A stretch of DNA of 64,000 bases from Rhodosorus marinus (GCA_029953675.1 JAMWBK010000009.1:1488001-1552000), one strand, 5' to 3'; numbered from the stretch's first letter, positions 11,648 through 24,354 are shown. The notes: generated from the sequence alone by a model not told the origin. Made by a program: numbers and translations.

Positions 11648-13068
11648 CGAGTCTTTGCGTACGCCCGAGGTCGGAAGAGTATCTGCATCCTGGTGCCATG
11701 CTGTCTGTATTAGCTTTCTTCTACTCATTGTAGCCCCATGTATGAACTAACTATTAACTCCCTAAGCGACACTCCTTTTCGCGCTATCTCACATCTTCCG
11801 CGACCCTTGTTGGGGTCAATCGAGTGGGGTAGATGCTGGTCTATGGTAGAACATGCCACAGGTGACTGGATCCACTTGGTTTATTTTTGTTCGCTTACTA
11901 AATCAGGTCCAATATGTCAGTGCTCGTTGCTTCGATTGCTAACAACGGTGGAGCGCTGCATAACACAGTGCCCAAACGGTCATGGACGACCAACAACAGA
12001 ACCTCACACGCTGCTAGACTAATTTTAAAAACTATTCATCAATAAGACAAACTTGATTGGACCATGTCTGCGCCTCCATATCCAATCCAAACTCGTTAAA
12101 ATATTGGATTCAAAGATGTTACAATAATAGCCGAAAAGAAAATCATGAATATAATTAGATTTCTGATTAGAAATGCTCAGTAAACTCCCCCATTGGTCAA
12201 TTGGAATCGTTTCATCTTAATTGCAAACGAAGTTCAACTCTAAGAAAGTTCGAAAAAATACGTATTCACGATGGAGTTGCGACGGAGTATTTTCTAATGA
12301 ATTCAATCTTCTCTTGGACAGGCTGTCCTATCCATCTCCTGTTCTGGAAGTGCTAAGACGAGAACGTACCGGGAGAACTCGTGGAGGTTTCGCGAGCTTT
12401 TCCGAGCAGTACGGATGTGAAGGTAAAACTCTCCGCACCCTTGTATAAAAACACGTTAACTCTCTAACCAAATTTCGATCTGATGTGCGATTCGGGTCAC
12501 ATCTGTTGAACATTCAGATATGAGAGGAAACGCGGATAGGTCCAACGCAGTGCAGACGAGTACGAAAGCTCCCCTCCTTAACTCCGCGCAGTTTGAATTT
12601 TATTCCCACTCTCCCCCCTCCCTCTTCTTTTTTTTGGTTTTGGTTTCGAATGCTAAACTACTGAGAGATACTCTGAAAGAGTCCAGATCCTTCCAGCCTA
12701 ACCAACCCTGCGGAGGTGAGCCAACCGGAAAAAGAGAAACCCGCTTGGGTAGTAGAGTTTTGCTTGGTCACTGTAACTGTGATTTTACTTACAAAGCCGC
12801 TCCCGTCAGATCTTTTCCACAACTATACTCTTCAGATAGTTTAGGAAACGTCCTAGGAACCTTTCGAATTCTATGTAATCCTTCCTACGTTTACCAAACC
12901 ACATGTGCACAAGATTGACAATGACCGATGAGCGTGTACGGATTGGCATAAAGACCGTTGTGATTGATGTTGAGATCATTGATGAGAGCTGGGTCTAGAT
13001 AAGAAAGGGTGCCAAAGAGGCAGTTGGTAGTGGAGAAGGTTTGCTATTTGGTGATACTAGAATAAGGT
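11648..13068. other. Intergenic, no gene seen
   Basis: Holds the lipase 3' flank and the DHAR promoter. Frames of 60-130 codons occur but lack motifs, ATG context or neighbouring exons. Confidence 0.45.
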
Positions 13069-13982
13069 ATGGCGTTTGTTGCGAGTTCTCCGTTTCTCGG
13101 AGCTGTGCTTGGGGGTGGAGGTGTGCGGAGGGCTGCTGCTATCGGTAGGAATCGAATGGTGACAACGGCTGCTCTCAAACTGTACGTGAAGGCTGGCGAG
13201 AATGGAGAGGAGTTAGGCGATTGTCCGTTTTCGCACAAGGCGATATTGATGATGAGCGCGAAAAAACTGGATTACGAGTTGGAATTGATCAACCTGTCTA
13301 GCAAGCCCGATTGGTGCGTACCCTTATTAAAAATCGATGTGCAAGCTTTTTGGGAGCCTGACTTTTCTGTGTTTTCATATTCTGTCCCGTGTGCTCAGGT
13401 ATCTCGAGCTGAATAAAACCGGAACTGTTCCTACTTTGGTGGATGGAGAAGAGATTGTTGATGATTCGGAAGGTATCCTGAAGTACGTCGAGGAGAAATT
13501 CCCAGAACCTCCGCTGCTTGTTGAGGATGCAGCCGCTTCGGAAGCAATTGCTCCAGTCTTCGGTGCGTTTGCGGGCTTTGTTAAGAACAAGGACCCCGAA
13601 AAGGAAGAAGAGCTGAAGGTGGTATTCGAGACCGCGCTTGACGGTCTGGATGCCCACCTGAAAGTAAGAAATGCACAGCAGCAAACGGAAAACTTTGATA
13701 CCGTCCCCAGTGCTGAAGCTTCGAGTTGCGTTCGTCCTTTGAATGAATCAGGAAAACGGCCCTTACGTCTCTGGGGAAGCGCTGAGCACCTTGGACTTCA
13801 ACCTCGCTCCAAAACTGTGGCACGCAAAGCACGCTCTGGCACACTACAAGGAGTATGAATTCCCAGAAAAGTTCGGCTCCGTGAACAAGTACATGGATAC
13901 CCTATTCTCTAGCGACGTTTTCAAGAAAACGTTGTATCCACCTGAGACCGTCGTTTGGGGATGGTCAAAATTCTTCAAGTAA
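13069..13982 (+). CDS. DHAR: Plastid dehydroascorbate reductase (GST superfamily)
   Basis: Three exons (13069-13313, 13399-13663, 13752-13982) encode 246 aa. The N-terminus MAFVASSPFLG, then a basic and small-residue stretch, is a plastid transit peptide of the MAFV type found in four other genes here. The mature part starts near LKLYVKAGENGEELGDCPFSHK. The CPFS motif is the DHAR catalytic cysteine site, replacing the Ser or Tyr of other glutathione transferases. GTVPTLVDGEEIVDDSEGI is the cis-Pro and glutathione-binding part of the thioredoxin fold, and an all-helical C-terminal domain follows (LDFNLAPKLWHAKHAL). The enzyme reduces dehydroascorbate to ascorbate with glutathione in the chloroplast stroma. 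Length and both introns fit. A CLIC-like or other single-Cys GST is the only alternative. Confidence 0.9.
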
Positions 13983-15092
13983 AATTTAGTCTTTCAATCA
14001 CAGGACAATCTCGCCGCCAAGTCAGACTCTCTTCGGCACAGCAGTAGTATGTTTCTACGGAAGCCGTGGGTGCTCCTGTCTGACTTTGTTTTGAACAACC
14101 TGATTGGGCTCCAATCGATGTCGCAATCACGCCGATAAGGAACCGATGCGTAGCTATGTGAACCTGACGACTACTCCCCCTTGTACAGTTCAGTAACCGC
14201 GTGAACCGAGAAGGTTGAGCAGATTCAAATTCGGCGTTTGCTTTTCTTACGGATTCCTTGGACTGGCAAAACGTTATTGACAACGTGTAGACCGGACTGG
14301 ACTTCTACAGATGTCTTGTCACACGCGGAAACAGCAAGCAAGGCCTTTCTTTCCCGATTTTTCAGCTGGTGTGGTTACTCGAGCAGAGAGAAAACACGAA
14401 TTGTATGTACAATGTACCCCAATGTTTCCTGCGAGATCATCAAGCTGAGTGATCGACACCCAAACTCCTGAGATTCTTGTACAAGCTACAAGCGATCCCA
14501 GTATACAACAATCAACCGCGGAGACCTTGTTGCTCTACTTCGGGATCTTCAACTGAAAACTCGTTGCGGGGGTTGTGTCTCCTGAGCTCCCAAACTACCT
14601 ACCAGAGCTCCACTAAACAAGCTAAAATCAGATGCAACCAGTTCTTCAATGGTCATTCTCTCAACGGCCCAAGCACGATCCCCTCCAAAATCAGTAACCT
14701 CACAAACCACAATTCCTACCCCCCGCCCCACGACCATAAACCTTAAATTAATTTTGTTAATTCAGTGTTTTCGTTGTCCCCCTCCCTCTTCGTTTTATGG
14801 GACAGTAACGCATTGTCCCACAAGAAATGGGACAAAGAAAATACTGAAACCAGAGAACCGAAAAGAGGTGAAAAAGTTTTTTCAAAATTGTTTTTGTATT
14901 GTTTGTTAAAACAGAGCTTGGGTTTGGGTGTAATTGATCGATGGGGACTGGACTGTAGGTAGTGCTAGGGTTGGGAGCGGCTGGTGGGTTACTACGGAGC
15001 AGATGTTGTGAAGTTAGTTTCGTATTACTTTTGCACGTGTTTGAGAGAGTTTTGGAGTAGACGATCTGTTTGGTAGAGGGAAGAAGAAAACG
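13983..15092. other. Intergenic, no gene seen
   Basis: Downstream of DHAR and upstream of the methyltransferase. The stretch from about 14640 to 14800 is pyrimidine-rich. No supported coding region. Confidence 0.45.
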
Positions 15093-16399
15093 ATGAATAT
15101 GGCTAGTGCTTTGCTGGAGACGAACTCTGTTCCGGATTGGATGCTCAGGGCAGGAATTCGAAGGTTGCTTGGGCAGAGGTTGGAAATGGAGAAGCACCGA
15201 TCGAGGAATCCAGAGTATAAGTGGTCATTTATGGAGGAACTGCGTAAGCTGGATATTGCTGTACAGACGGATTCTGCGAACGAGCAGCATTATGAAGTCC
15301 CCACTGAGTTTTATTTGTTGGTGCTGGGCCCTTGCTTAAAATACTCCTCGTGCTACTTTCCAAATCCCTCGACCACCTTGGAAGAAGCCGAAGAGGAAAT
15401 GCTTCTGAAAACTGTACAGAGAGGGGATCTCAAGGATGGAATGGATGTCTTAGATTTGGGATGCGGGTGGGGATCTTTGACTCTGTACATTGCAAAGAAC
15501 TATCCAAAGTGTAAGATCACTTCCGTTTCAAACTCCTGGACGCAGAAAAAGCACATCGATAGTATTTGTAAAGAAAGAAACTACAAAAACGTACGAGTGG
15601 AGACTGCAGATGTCAATTCGGTACGAGCAACCCGCACACACAAAGATCTCGAACTGTGCGAAACGAGGTGAGCGGGACTTAAATAATATTTTGTTTCTCC
15701 GTACAAAGTGGACCACAAAATCCCGATTCGACAGGGCGTTCTCAATTGAGATGTTCGAGCATATGAAAAACTATGAAAAGCTGATGCAGAAGGTCGCCAG
15801 CTGCTTGAAAACGAACGGCAAGCTTTTTGTACACTACTTCTGTCATCGAGAGTATATTTATCATTTTGAATCTGACGGACCATCCAACTGGATGGGCAAG
15901 TACTTCTTTAGCGGAGGAACGATGCCATCTGATGACACACTGCTGTACTTTCAAGTGAGCCCCCCTTTTTCTGAGTTACCTCCTCCATTTTCCCGAGATT
16001 CAGAGCAAGAAATGCTTACCGATTCCGCCACTACCGTTGTCACCTGGAACCCTCACACAGAAACACCTCGCTCATGAGAACACTTGGAAAGTGAACGGAA
16101 ACCATTACTCAAGAACGCTTGAGGCATGGCTTCAATTAATGGACAAGAACATAGGTCAGGTACGGCCGACCCTAGTCACGGCTTATGGCCACGACAGCGC
16201 TATCAAATTCGAGGTAAGGATCGTGATGACGCTTGCTGAGCCCTGTCGCCTGACCTCAGCTGATCGGACCTGGATTGTGAATCCACTTTATCCGAGATAG
16301 GCCTACTGGAGAACTTTCTTCATCGCTTGCTCGGAGTTGTTCAAGTACAATGACGGTTTCGAGTGGTATGTAGTCCATCACGTGTTTGTGAAGAGATAG
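15093..16399 (+). CDS. CMAS-type SAM-dependent methyltransferase (coclaurine N-methyltransferase-like)
   Basis: Four exons, all joined in phase 0 (15093-15620, 15709-15954, 16061-16213, 16301-16399), give 341 aa. The motif NEQHYEVPTEFY and the CxY/SSCYF segment that follows are typical of the cyclopropane-fatty-acid synthase / mycolic acid methyltransferase superfamily. SAM motif I is VLDLGCGWGSL (residues 119-129). FSIEMFEHMKNYE is the motif IV region and WRTFFIACSELF is in the conserved C-terminal block. The protein ends in HHVFVKR. Plant and protist homologues are often labelled (S)-coclaurine N-methyltransferase-like without proof of alkaloid chemistry. The substrate here may be a lipid, a polyamine or another small amine. 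No transit peptide of the MAFV type is present, so it is probably cytosolic. Confidence 0.85.
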
Positions 16400-17832
16400 A
16401 AGAGAAGCGGCAGTGCACTGGTGCGCGATGGCAATAGCGGAAAGTTGAGTTCGATTCATCCAGGTTTACATGGCTGTCTTTGGAGTCAGTTCCGGGCGTG
16501 TGTTGCGCAACGTTTTGCCAAAACGTAGCGTAATCTTCAGCAATCCTGTTGCTTGGTTGACGAATACACTCGAGAGTAGAAGTGAAACCCATCCGCGGGA
16601 ATTGCGGCCATACACTCATGTGAAGCAGGCTACTGAGCACGGGGGTGACCATCTACTGATTACATCGTTGGTACAAGTTTTGGTGAGGACCCAGTCTTCC
16701 GTTGAGAAAAAGGACGTAAATCGAGAATATCGGATTCCAAACGCGATTGATTTCACTCTGGCTGGAACTGTCTCGGGACTGTTCGCAAAGTCATTTGCTA
16801 ACAATGTGCAAGCGAGCAGTAAATTCCACCGTTATCGCCGAAGATCATTTAAATTTGGTCTTGTCACGATCATTCAAGCGGAGTCCACCGACCCACCACT
16901 CCTGCCGGATCTTTTCTTTCTAGTTTATCTCGAGAATCCGATCCTGTAGCAGTACATCAGAGACGGGATTTCTCATCACAGAACCTATTCAGCTAGAGTA
17001 ACTGCTCAATACTCCACCCTCCAGCCAAAGCTTTACGAACTGGGCGCAAAGCTGGATCCAACCACCCCCAGTGCACATTTCCCGCGAAGATCTAGACTGC
17101 AATTGGCAAACATGTGCCAGGACATTAGTCTAATACTACGCAAAAGGAAATTTTTGACAGAGGGACTTTCACAAACGTCCGGGCAGACGCCCTTCTCTAG
17201 GCTTCACGCAAGTATCTAATCCATAACGTATCTCCTCTCATATACGATCGAGAAGCTTATGTGTTCACAAACAAAGCCAATTGAAACAGAAAGCCAGTCA
17301 AAAAAAAAATCTCATCCGCAGAAAGCGTTCAGACGAGCTAAAAATCGATCCCGCACGAAAACCCAATAAAACTCTTCCCAATCTCAATCATTCCAATGTT
17401 TCCATCAATCATTATAGAACACGTCTCTAAAAGTTTCAAGAAAACAAAAGTCGACGGGGAGGAGTAATAGGTCAGTGATTTCTGAGAAAATTTCGTCACG
17501 ATGAAAAAGTATATATTGAAAAAACGAAGATAAATTTGTCTTATCAGTCAATCTATAAATTTGCAGTCGTTTTTAATTTTTTGTTTTTAAATTAATTTAG
17601 GATAGTTGTTGAGTTTTTAAAGAATTTTCTAGCTTTGGGCGATTTCTTTGGGTGAAAGAGTTTGCTCGAGGCGATGAGGTTAGTAGAGTATTAAATCGGA
17701 AGGGTTGGACGAGCATCGGCTGGTGGGAGTGGGGAGGACGAGCTAGGGCGGTGTTGACTGATTGGAATTTTGGGAAGTTATTTTCTTGCGTGGATTGCTG
17801 GAGTATATTTAGGGAGGAGTGGATAATTCAGG
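16400..17832. other. Intergenic; one unsupported 159-codon frame
   Basis: A plus-strand ATG frame runs 16470-16949 (159 codons) directly behind the methyltransferase. It has no recognisable motif, no hydrophobic pattern and no adjoining exons, so I do not call it a gene. From 17150 to 17640 the sequence turns AT-rich. Confidence 0.4.
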
Positions 17833-18192
17833 ATGGAGGAGGGGATGCATAGAGGATGGGATGGATGTTTGTTTGTGAATGTACAGTGTGTGAGGGGTGT
17901 CGCTGGGTGGAGTGAAGGATGGAGACCGTCTGCGAGGAGTAGTTGTGGTCCGAGAAGGTTGAAGTTGTCGCAGGTGGCGTACCAGCCGAAGCCTATTGAA
18001 GAAGCACACGGGAGGAACGTGGTGAGGAGAAAGATGGTTGGAAAGGATGGATCTGAAGAGGTTGAGAACGAGAAAGAAATTGTGTCATGGGGAGTTCCCG
18101 GCGGTGGGATCAGAACTAATGCGGATAACGATCAAATTTTTGAGTTTGTGGATGGTAATGGGACTACTGTGGCGCGCTTTACAGAGGTTTGA
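17833..18192 (+). CDS. Hypothetical small protein, 119 aa
   Basis: An ATG-to-stop frame in otherwise gene-poor DNA. The first 50 residues are rich in Trp, Gly, Arg and Val and nearly free of acids, as in an organelle presequence. The remainder (about residues 55-119) is charged and ends in a compact segment, DQIFEFVDGNGTTVARFTEV. The sharp change from presequence-like to soluble-domain composition is the reason for calling it. I do not recognise a family. It could be a small plastid or mitochondrial protein, or a chance frame. Confidence 0.4.
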   Translation: MEEGMHRGWDGCLFVNVQCVRGVAGWSEGWRPSARSSCGPRRLKLSQVAYQPKPIEEAHGRNVVRRKMVGKDGSEEVENEKEIVSWGVPGGGIRTNADNDQIFEFVDGNGTTVARFTEV

Positions 18193-20162
18193 GAATAGTT
18201 TTGTAGTATCAATGTAATTAGCCTTTTTGATGGAAATAGATGAGGGTTTTGGGCATATTTTTTCTACAGATGCGCTTTGTGGAAGCAAACTACTAACTCG
18301 GCACGGGAACTCGCGGGATAAGTAAAATTCAAGCCGTTTTTTGGTAACTTGACGCGGGCTAAGTCTGTGCGCTTCATTGACAGAAGTCGGCTGAGAAACA
18401 TTGAAGCTGCTATCCAAGCTGCAAGCGATCTTCTTCTCCAGGCACATGCGCACGATACGAATGGCGTGCACCGCGGAATTCGTCCTTACAATGCAGAGTT
18501 GGCGACGAACACGCTCACAAATCTGTGTCCAAGTTACGAAGATTGCGAATTGTTTCCCGCAGTATATGTTACCAGCACAATTGAATTGACAGGCTTGGGA
18601 GAATGTTGTTCTGTCGACGCGATTTGCATGGCCCAAAGGCGATAAAATCTGAATTCATTCATGATTGGCTTCGCACAGAATGAGGCGAAACCTACGCGCT
18701 CCCTGAGAAGGAAACATTCGCAGGCGGGAATATTTTAGACGCCGTTTTGAGCTTCGTCACTATCTCGCTCAATAGCGCCAATCCCTTTGAACACCCCGGA
18801 AAAAGGAAAGACTCCATCGCACAACCAAGGGTGGATTCCAATTTGATAGCGGGTGTCGGTTTCCAACTCCAATCATTGCACAGTTTTCCCTTTTCAGTTG
18901 AGTATGCAATTCGTTTCAGCATTTAATCCAGCAAGCGTATATCCCTGTTGGTGGTTGAAATCCGTGTATAATTTCGCACATCGTGATCATCATCATCGCG
19001 GGCGTCCCAACCATTCAACCGTTCAGCAGTGGACCAACGACCAGTCCATTCAACAGAGTGGAATAACCAAACTTACCATATCTTCAACAGCCAACCGGTG
19101 AGGAATATACTAATACATCCAGTTTTCAATTGATCTACTATCACAGAGGCCTTTTGGGTTTCCTAAGTACCAGCAACAAAAATATATTCAATTCTTCCCC
19201 GTGCGTATCTGCAAACCTCGAGCAACGACAATCATTAAAGCCGCCTCTGTGGGGTTGTGAAAAGAAGGTGATCGAGCCGTTCCGGAACAGATCAAAAAAT
19301 GATTGGGCAATCAAAACTTCAATGCAGATCATGTTAGCCAGTGAATGGACAATTACCACCAATTAATACAAAGATATTTTGAAATAGATTTACGTCTCTC
19401 AACCAATCAGCCGATCGACAAATGAAAAAAAGGTTCCTGACTTGCCAGTTTCGCTCCACCGCGCCAAAAAACAACAGCTTAACTTGATTTCTTCTGCAAC
19501 GCATTCTTATTCGTCACTTACAATTTTCTCCAATACCGATAAAAATCAATCTGTAAATAAATATACATCTTACGAATAAATACATTCACTTTCTCCAAAA
19601 AATCATGGAGTGATACTCTTTCAATCAGTACTGAGACTCTTCAGCCAACTATACATTAACAAGTACAATAGTTTCATCAATCACAGTCGGTAGTATATGA
19701 ACTGGCGCCGTTTACTCCAATCACTTCTGCGCATTTCGATATCACCCATTTTTCCCGCTCCTCCCATTCGTTGTTTCCAGAAAGATATTTTTTGCAGCAA
19801 CTACATAAAATGAATACTTCTGGAAACTACTCTAATAGCTTCTAAAATTTAAACTATACTTAATTTTGTAGGCACGTGCAACAATATAATTTGTGTAAAG
19901 ATCTCCTTTTAAATTCTATGCTCCCAGCAGAGCCACTCACGATCAAAAACTAGACAATCTCTGGATGCCGGTGAGAATGGAACTTACGTTTCATTGGCAT
20001 TCTTGGAGTAGAACTACACCGTTCAACTCTTGATTGGATAAAGGTGTAAGGATGAGAATGATATTCAGAAATATTTTTGTCTATACTTGTTTTTGTTGTT
20101 TTTTTTTTGCCTTTGAGAGATTTCTCGATGGGTGCACGTTGCTACCGTGAATGCCCTTTATG
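18193..20162. other. Long gene-poor, AT-rich interval
   Basis: About 2 kb between the 119-aa ORF and the [2Fe-2S] gene. From 19100 to 20100 it is strongly AT-rich. No frame on either strand shows protein motifs. Confidence 0.45.
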
Positions 20163-20172
20163 TATATATAAA
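20163..20172 (+). promoter_or_regulatory. TATA-box-like element
   Basis: A run of alternating T and A ending in AAAG lies 135 nt before the ATG of the [2Fe-2S] gene, a fitting distance for a TATA box with a short 5' untranslated region. Chance occurrence in this AT-rich stretch is possible. Confidence 0.4.
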
Positions 20173-20306
20173 GGGTTCCCTAACAACCTTCGGCTTTCCT
20201 GGAAGACTGGGTCGAGACAAGGAATAGGCAGAGAATGGAGACTGAACTGAAATAGAGTGAAAGAGTCGTTTTGAGTAGCTTTTTTAAATTCTTTTGATCT
20301 GTAGAG

Positions 20307-20717
20307 ATGGCATTCGTAGCGTCAAGTGGGTTTTTGGGATCGAAGAGAGGAGTGAACGTCAAGAGGTCGACCTGTTCACTTCGCATGACTCTGACTCGTG
20401 TGGACACGAACGTCACTGTTAACGACTCGGGAAATGTGAAGAGCATTCCGGCGGACTCTGACGTTGACCTGCGCAGGAACCTATTGGAGAATGGCGTGGA
20501 TGTTTACACGCTTGGACAGAAATTGATGAACTGCGGGGGAAACGGTGCGTGTGGATTGTGCAGAGTGAAGGTTACCGCCGGGTTGGAGAACATGAACGAG
20601 CGGACCCCGAAGGAGGACTTCCTACTGAACAAAATGGGCGCCGACAGTAACATTCGCTTGGCTTGCAGGACGATGATCGATGGGCCAGTCTCCATTGAGA
20701 CGAAGCCCAAGATATAA
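20307..20717 (+). CDS. Plastid-targeted [2Fe-2S] ferredoxin-like protein
   Basis: An intronless 136-aa protein. It opens with MAFVASSGFLG and a basic stretch, a plastid transit peptide nearly identical at its start to that of DHAR. The mature domain is a ferredoxin fold with cluster ligands C76, C82, C85 (NCGGNGACGLCRV) and C120 (LACRT), that is C-x5-C-x2-C-x34-C. This spacing differs from photosynthetic PetF ferredoxin (C-x4-C-x2-C). It resembles the ferredoxin-like subunits of the plastid NDH-type complex (PnsB3/NDF4) and related cyanobacterial proteins. Electron transfer in the stroma or at the thylakoid is inferred; the partner is unknown. A TATA-like element precedes it. Confidence 0.82.
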   Translation: MAFVASSGFLGSKRGVNVKRSTCSLRMTLTRVDTNVTVNDSGNVKSIPADSDVDLRRNLLENGVDVYTLGQKLMNCGGNGACGLCRVKVTAGLENMNERTPKEDFLLNKMGADSNIRLACRTMIDGPVSIETKPKI

Positions 20718-22069
20718 ACTAAGCCCTAAGGGTCTCTGTTGACGTTGATACTAATTGCGCAATGTAGCGCATTAACTTGGCCTTGAGTTGTACAAACTGT
20801 CGTTGAGTGGTGATGGTTGCGATTTCATAGCTTGTTAACCTGTTGCTTGAATGTTCCGCTGGGTCGTTATATCCCAGGGACCAAGACACTGCTCTTCCTA
20901 GGTTTCATCTGTATAGAAACTCTCTGGATGATAGAAATGGCTTTCGTAACAGCCCTAGCTTGTGTGAATCAGACTTAATAAAACACGTGTTCAATATGTA
21001 TACATATGCGGCCCATGGGAAAGCTGAAGCAGCTGTCGCGTGCGGGATTCTGTGATATCTGATTACGTCGCAGCTGTTGGGTGTTTGGCTGTGGCAGGAG
21101 AATACCAGAAGGGTTACTTCGAAGAAAGCTTCAGAATTTGAAGCTAGTTTCCGCTTGAGGAAGTCAGTCCCAATACTTCTAGTACAAGAAGCTATCTCGC
21201 AGCTACTGAGAGGGTTCTTTGACCGAATACATTCTCTTGTTTCCGTATAAATTTTCTCCTCCTTCTGAGGATATCTGACCTCTGACTGAACTCGGACTGG
21301 CGCCCTGCAGCTTGCACATGTCGAGGGGAAATTTTCTGCTCGGGACAGGCGAAGCCGGATACTACTGTACCCGCAGCGAACGTTGAACCGGAACAAACTT
21401 TGCTAGGGCATGCGTGAATAACGTTAGTCTGGGGTTACTACCGGGATTGTTCAATCTCTGTATAGGGCCAAGCTAGTTTAAGAAAAAACCCCAAACACCA
21501 AAGTTTCTATCAAAGGTGAAGCAGCCCCAGTCCCATCCCCGAGACTTTGAACGGTAGTTCCACAGCATCTTCTGCACTACTGAGAAGCTCAACATCCATT
21601 GGCGAATACTCTCAAACGATTACGAACAATTGGATATTATGATTATATCACGTCTGTATTATCCAATTAAATACTCTAATCTGACTATTCGATACTAGTT
21701 TAAACTAAAAACCAATTACTAATCTTATACGCACTATAAGAACTATATAATTTTTTGCGCGGTTGTATTGGAAGATAACCATCTATATATGATTTTAAGA
21801 ATCTTGATTGGTTAGTTTAAGAACGGACGATCAGAGCTTTGATCCAGCAGAGTTTGAGGAAGAAGACGTCTCGGGTTGGTTTTGTTCGGGGGAGTTTGGA
21901 GCTTGTGGACTGGGGACAGGTCAGTTGTGTCTAGACCTGGATTCTATGAGTTTGGTTGTTCATTATATTTTTTATTTTGAGCAAGGGAGATGTCTAGGGC
22001 AGTAAGAGGTTGTCTGCATTTTTATTTGAATTGAATGGTTTGTTTGGTACCGACTTTTGGGGTTTTTGA
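20718..22069. other. Intergenic, no gene seen
   Basis: The flank of the [2Fe-2S] gene and an AT-rich region (21580-21800) before uL2m. Short frames only. Confidence 0.45.
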
Positions 22070-23911
22070 GTGATGAGCGTCGTTAGTTTCCGAGCGGTCT
22101 CTGGCAGACTTGGAGGGGGTCGAGTGATTCGGGGAGCTGTTCGATGCAGTCCTGGACTGTTTGTAAGGAATGGGGACTTATCGATTCAACGTCTGGGTTT
22201 CACGAGGTCGATGGCGGTTTTCTTGAAGCAAGAAAAGGCACCAGTGTGGTATAAGGAATACTACAGGAAAGCGAAAACCTGGCTTGGAGTTGAAAAGCCA
22301 AAGATCGTTGCCAAGGAAGGAGTTTTCAAGAAGGGCAGTGGGTTGAACCCGGATTTATGTTGGAGGACCAAATACCCAACGACCTTGCTGCAGTACAAGA
22401 AGAGCTTGAAGACGAGAAGCCAGGTCAGAAGAATTCGTATGAAGAATCACCGAAAATTACGGAAAAGATTGAAAGCATATGTGAGTGAGAAATCTCAACT
22501 GAACAACCCCAATACCTTGTCAAGATGGTACGAGCTAAACAGGTCGGCTACTCACCCTGCGGTTCATTCTTTCCCTGGTTAAATCGTACAGATGAAGATT
22601 CTGAAGCAGGAGAAGAAGAGGAAGGAGGCTGGAACGACTGCTCGAGGGGCAATGGACGTAGATCCTGAGTTGGTGGCGACGGAGCTACCTAGCATGTACC
22701 GCGAGAAGGATGAAAGGAAGTGGAAGCCGGCGGGCTATTACAGTTTCCCAAAGGTTCCAGGGACGCAGCAACCTCTAGCGCCTGATGATTTTGACCCTAC
22801 TGCTCCTCCCATTATGAAGCGGAAACCAATTACAAACGGAGTTAGACATGTCGCACTCATCAGCCGAGCGGGACTTTACAAAGGAAGACCTCTAAAACAG
22901 CTGACCGCTCCGCTGAAGAAAAAGGCGGGACGCTGTTCTATCACTGGAGTAAGATTGCTCCCGATCACCATTTGGCTCATCGCTTTTTAGAAGACTCCCT
23001 CCCGTTGATGAATACTGACCTTGGGATGAACCTGCCTTTTGCATCAATTAACAAATGACAGAAAATCATACAGAGGGGAAGAGGTGGTGGGTACCGGCGC
23101 CAGTATCGGATAATCGACTTCAGGAGAGCGAACCACATGGACATGGAAGGAACCATCGAACGAATCGAATATGATCCAAACCGCACGAGTTTCATATGCC
23201 TTCTAAAGCACGAAATCCCCGAGGGAAAGTACATGCCGCTGGCGAACCTTGAACAGCCGTATTCGTACATAATCTGTCCGCTGGGTGTTCGCGTGGGGTA
23301 CAAAGTAAGCGCAGCAATGCCCCAGAACTTGGCAAAGCGCGACGGAAAATTGCAACCTACTCACCGGTCAACGCTTTCTTTCGGTGTGTTCGTGACAGGT
23401 CATGTCGTCGAAGTCGAAAATTGACCCCGAGCCTGGAAATGCAATGCCTCTCAAGTTCATTCCCCAGGGAACGACTGTTCATAACATCCAATTCAATCCG
23501 GACTCTACCCAGGGGCTTGTTAGAGCTGCTGGAGGCGGTGCGACGATTATGAACCATTATCCGGATCGGGGGTTGGTATTGCTTAAGCTGCCCAGCAAAG
23601 AACAGAGATACTTCTCCGTGGATTGTATGGCCACGGTAGGAGAAGTATCGAATACCAAGCACTACAGAGAGAACTTGGGAAAGGCAGGACGTAGTAGGAA
23701 TAGGGGCAGGCGTCCAATGGTTCGGGGTGTTGCCATGAACCCGGTAGACCATCCGCATGGAGGAGGAAACGGGAAAACCTCGGGCGGGCGACCTTCAGTC
23801 TCGATTTGGGGTTGGCTTACCAAGAGCGGCCGAAAAACGCGTAACAAGAGGAAGCCAAGTTCACAACTTATTGTTATGACCAAGAGACAGGCTCGTGAAC
23901 TAATGAAATAA
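22070..23911 (+). CDS. MRPL2: Mitochondrial large-subunit ribosomal protein uL2m with long N-terminal extension
   Basis: Four exons, all phase 0 (22070-22480, 22592-22948, 23062-23304, 23399-23911), encode 507 aa. The uL2 core begins around residue 215: KRKPITNGVRHV, SITGKIIQRGRGGGYRRQYR, a segment with IEYDPNRTSFI, and a C-terminal domain with AMNPVDHPHGGGNGKTSGG, the loop carrying the conserved His near the peptidyl-transferase centre. Basic residues fit rRNA binding. The first 30 or so residues look like a mitochondrial presequence. The protein is about 200 residues longer than ordinary uL2m because residues 30-210 form a basic and then acidic extension I do not recognise (KAPVWYKEYYRKAKTWLG onward). 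The exon 1-2 splice (GTGAGT donor, CAG acceptor) keeps the frame. A second ATG follows the first at once. Confidence 0.88.
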
Positions 23912-24354
23912 GCAAGCTGCAGCTTTCAATGTGTGGCGTTGGTTGTAGAAGAGTCTTCGCCTAACGAACCGCGCAGGCTACTTGTTCGCTGGAGAATACG
24001 TGAATAGCATATTTATTCTCGCTGCAACGGAACTGCTCTTTCACGAGCTCCAGAATGCTCGATATTGGTCCTGCTGAGGCACTGTCGTTTTTCACGTTTT
24101 GAGTTTAGTACATCCTATAGCGAGAGGCGATTTAGAGATTACGAATTTCCCTATAAAGGCTGAGGAGCTGAGGCGAAACCGGCTAGTTGTTCTGTTTTAC
24201 AAGGGTTTTTGATATGTACTGGCATGGGATCCTTGCTAGATCCTCCAAAGCTCTGAACCCTTTCACTAGGAACTCATACTCTGTATGTCATCTTGGGAAA
24301 TCCCCAGGAGGTAGAGTACACTGGTCAAGCTGCGGCTGTGGATGCGCCCGTATA
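23912..24354. other. Convergent 3' ends, no gene seen
   Basis: A gap between the 3' end of uL2m (plus) and the phosphatase-like gene (minus). Nothing recognisable. Confidence 0.5.

Noticed and set aside
16470-16949. 159-codon ATG frame after the methyltransferase
   Set aside because: No motif, no neighbouring exon, and the methyltransferase ends properly before it; a frame of this length can arise by chance.
18085-18636. Minus-strand 183-codon frame
   Set aside because: Starts without ATG, overlaps the better-looking 119-aa ORF and lacks motifs.
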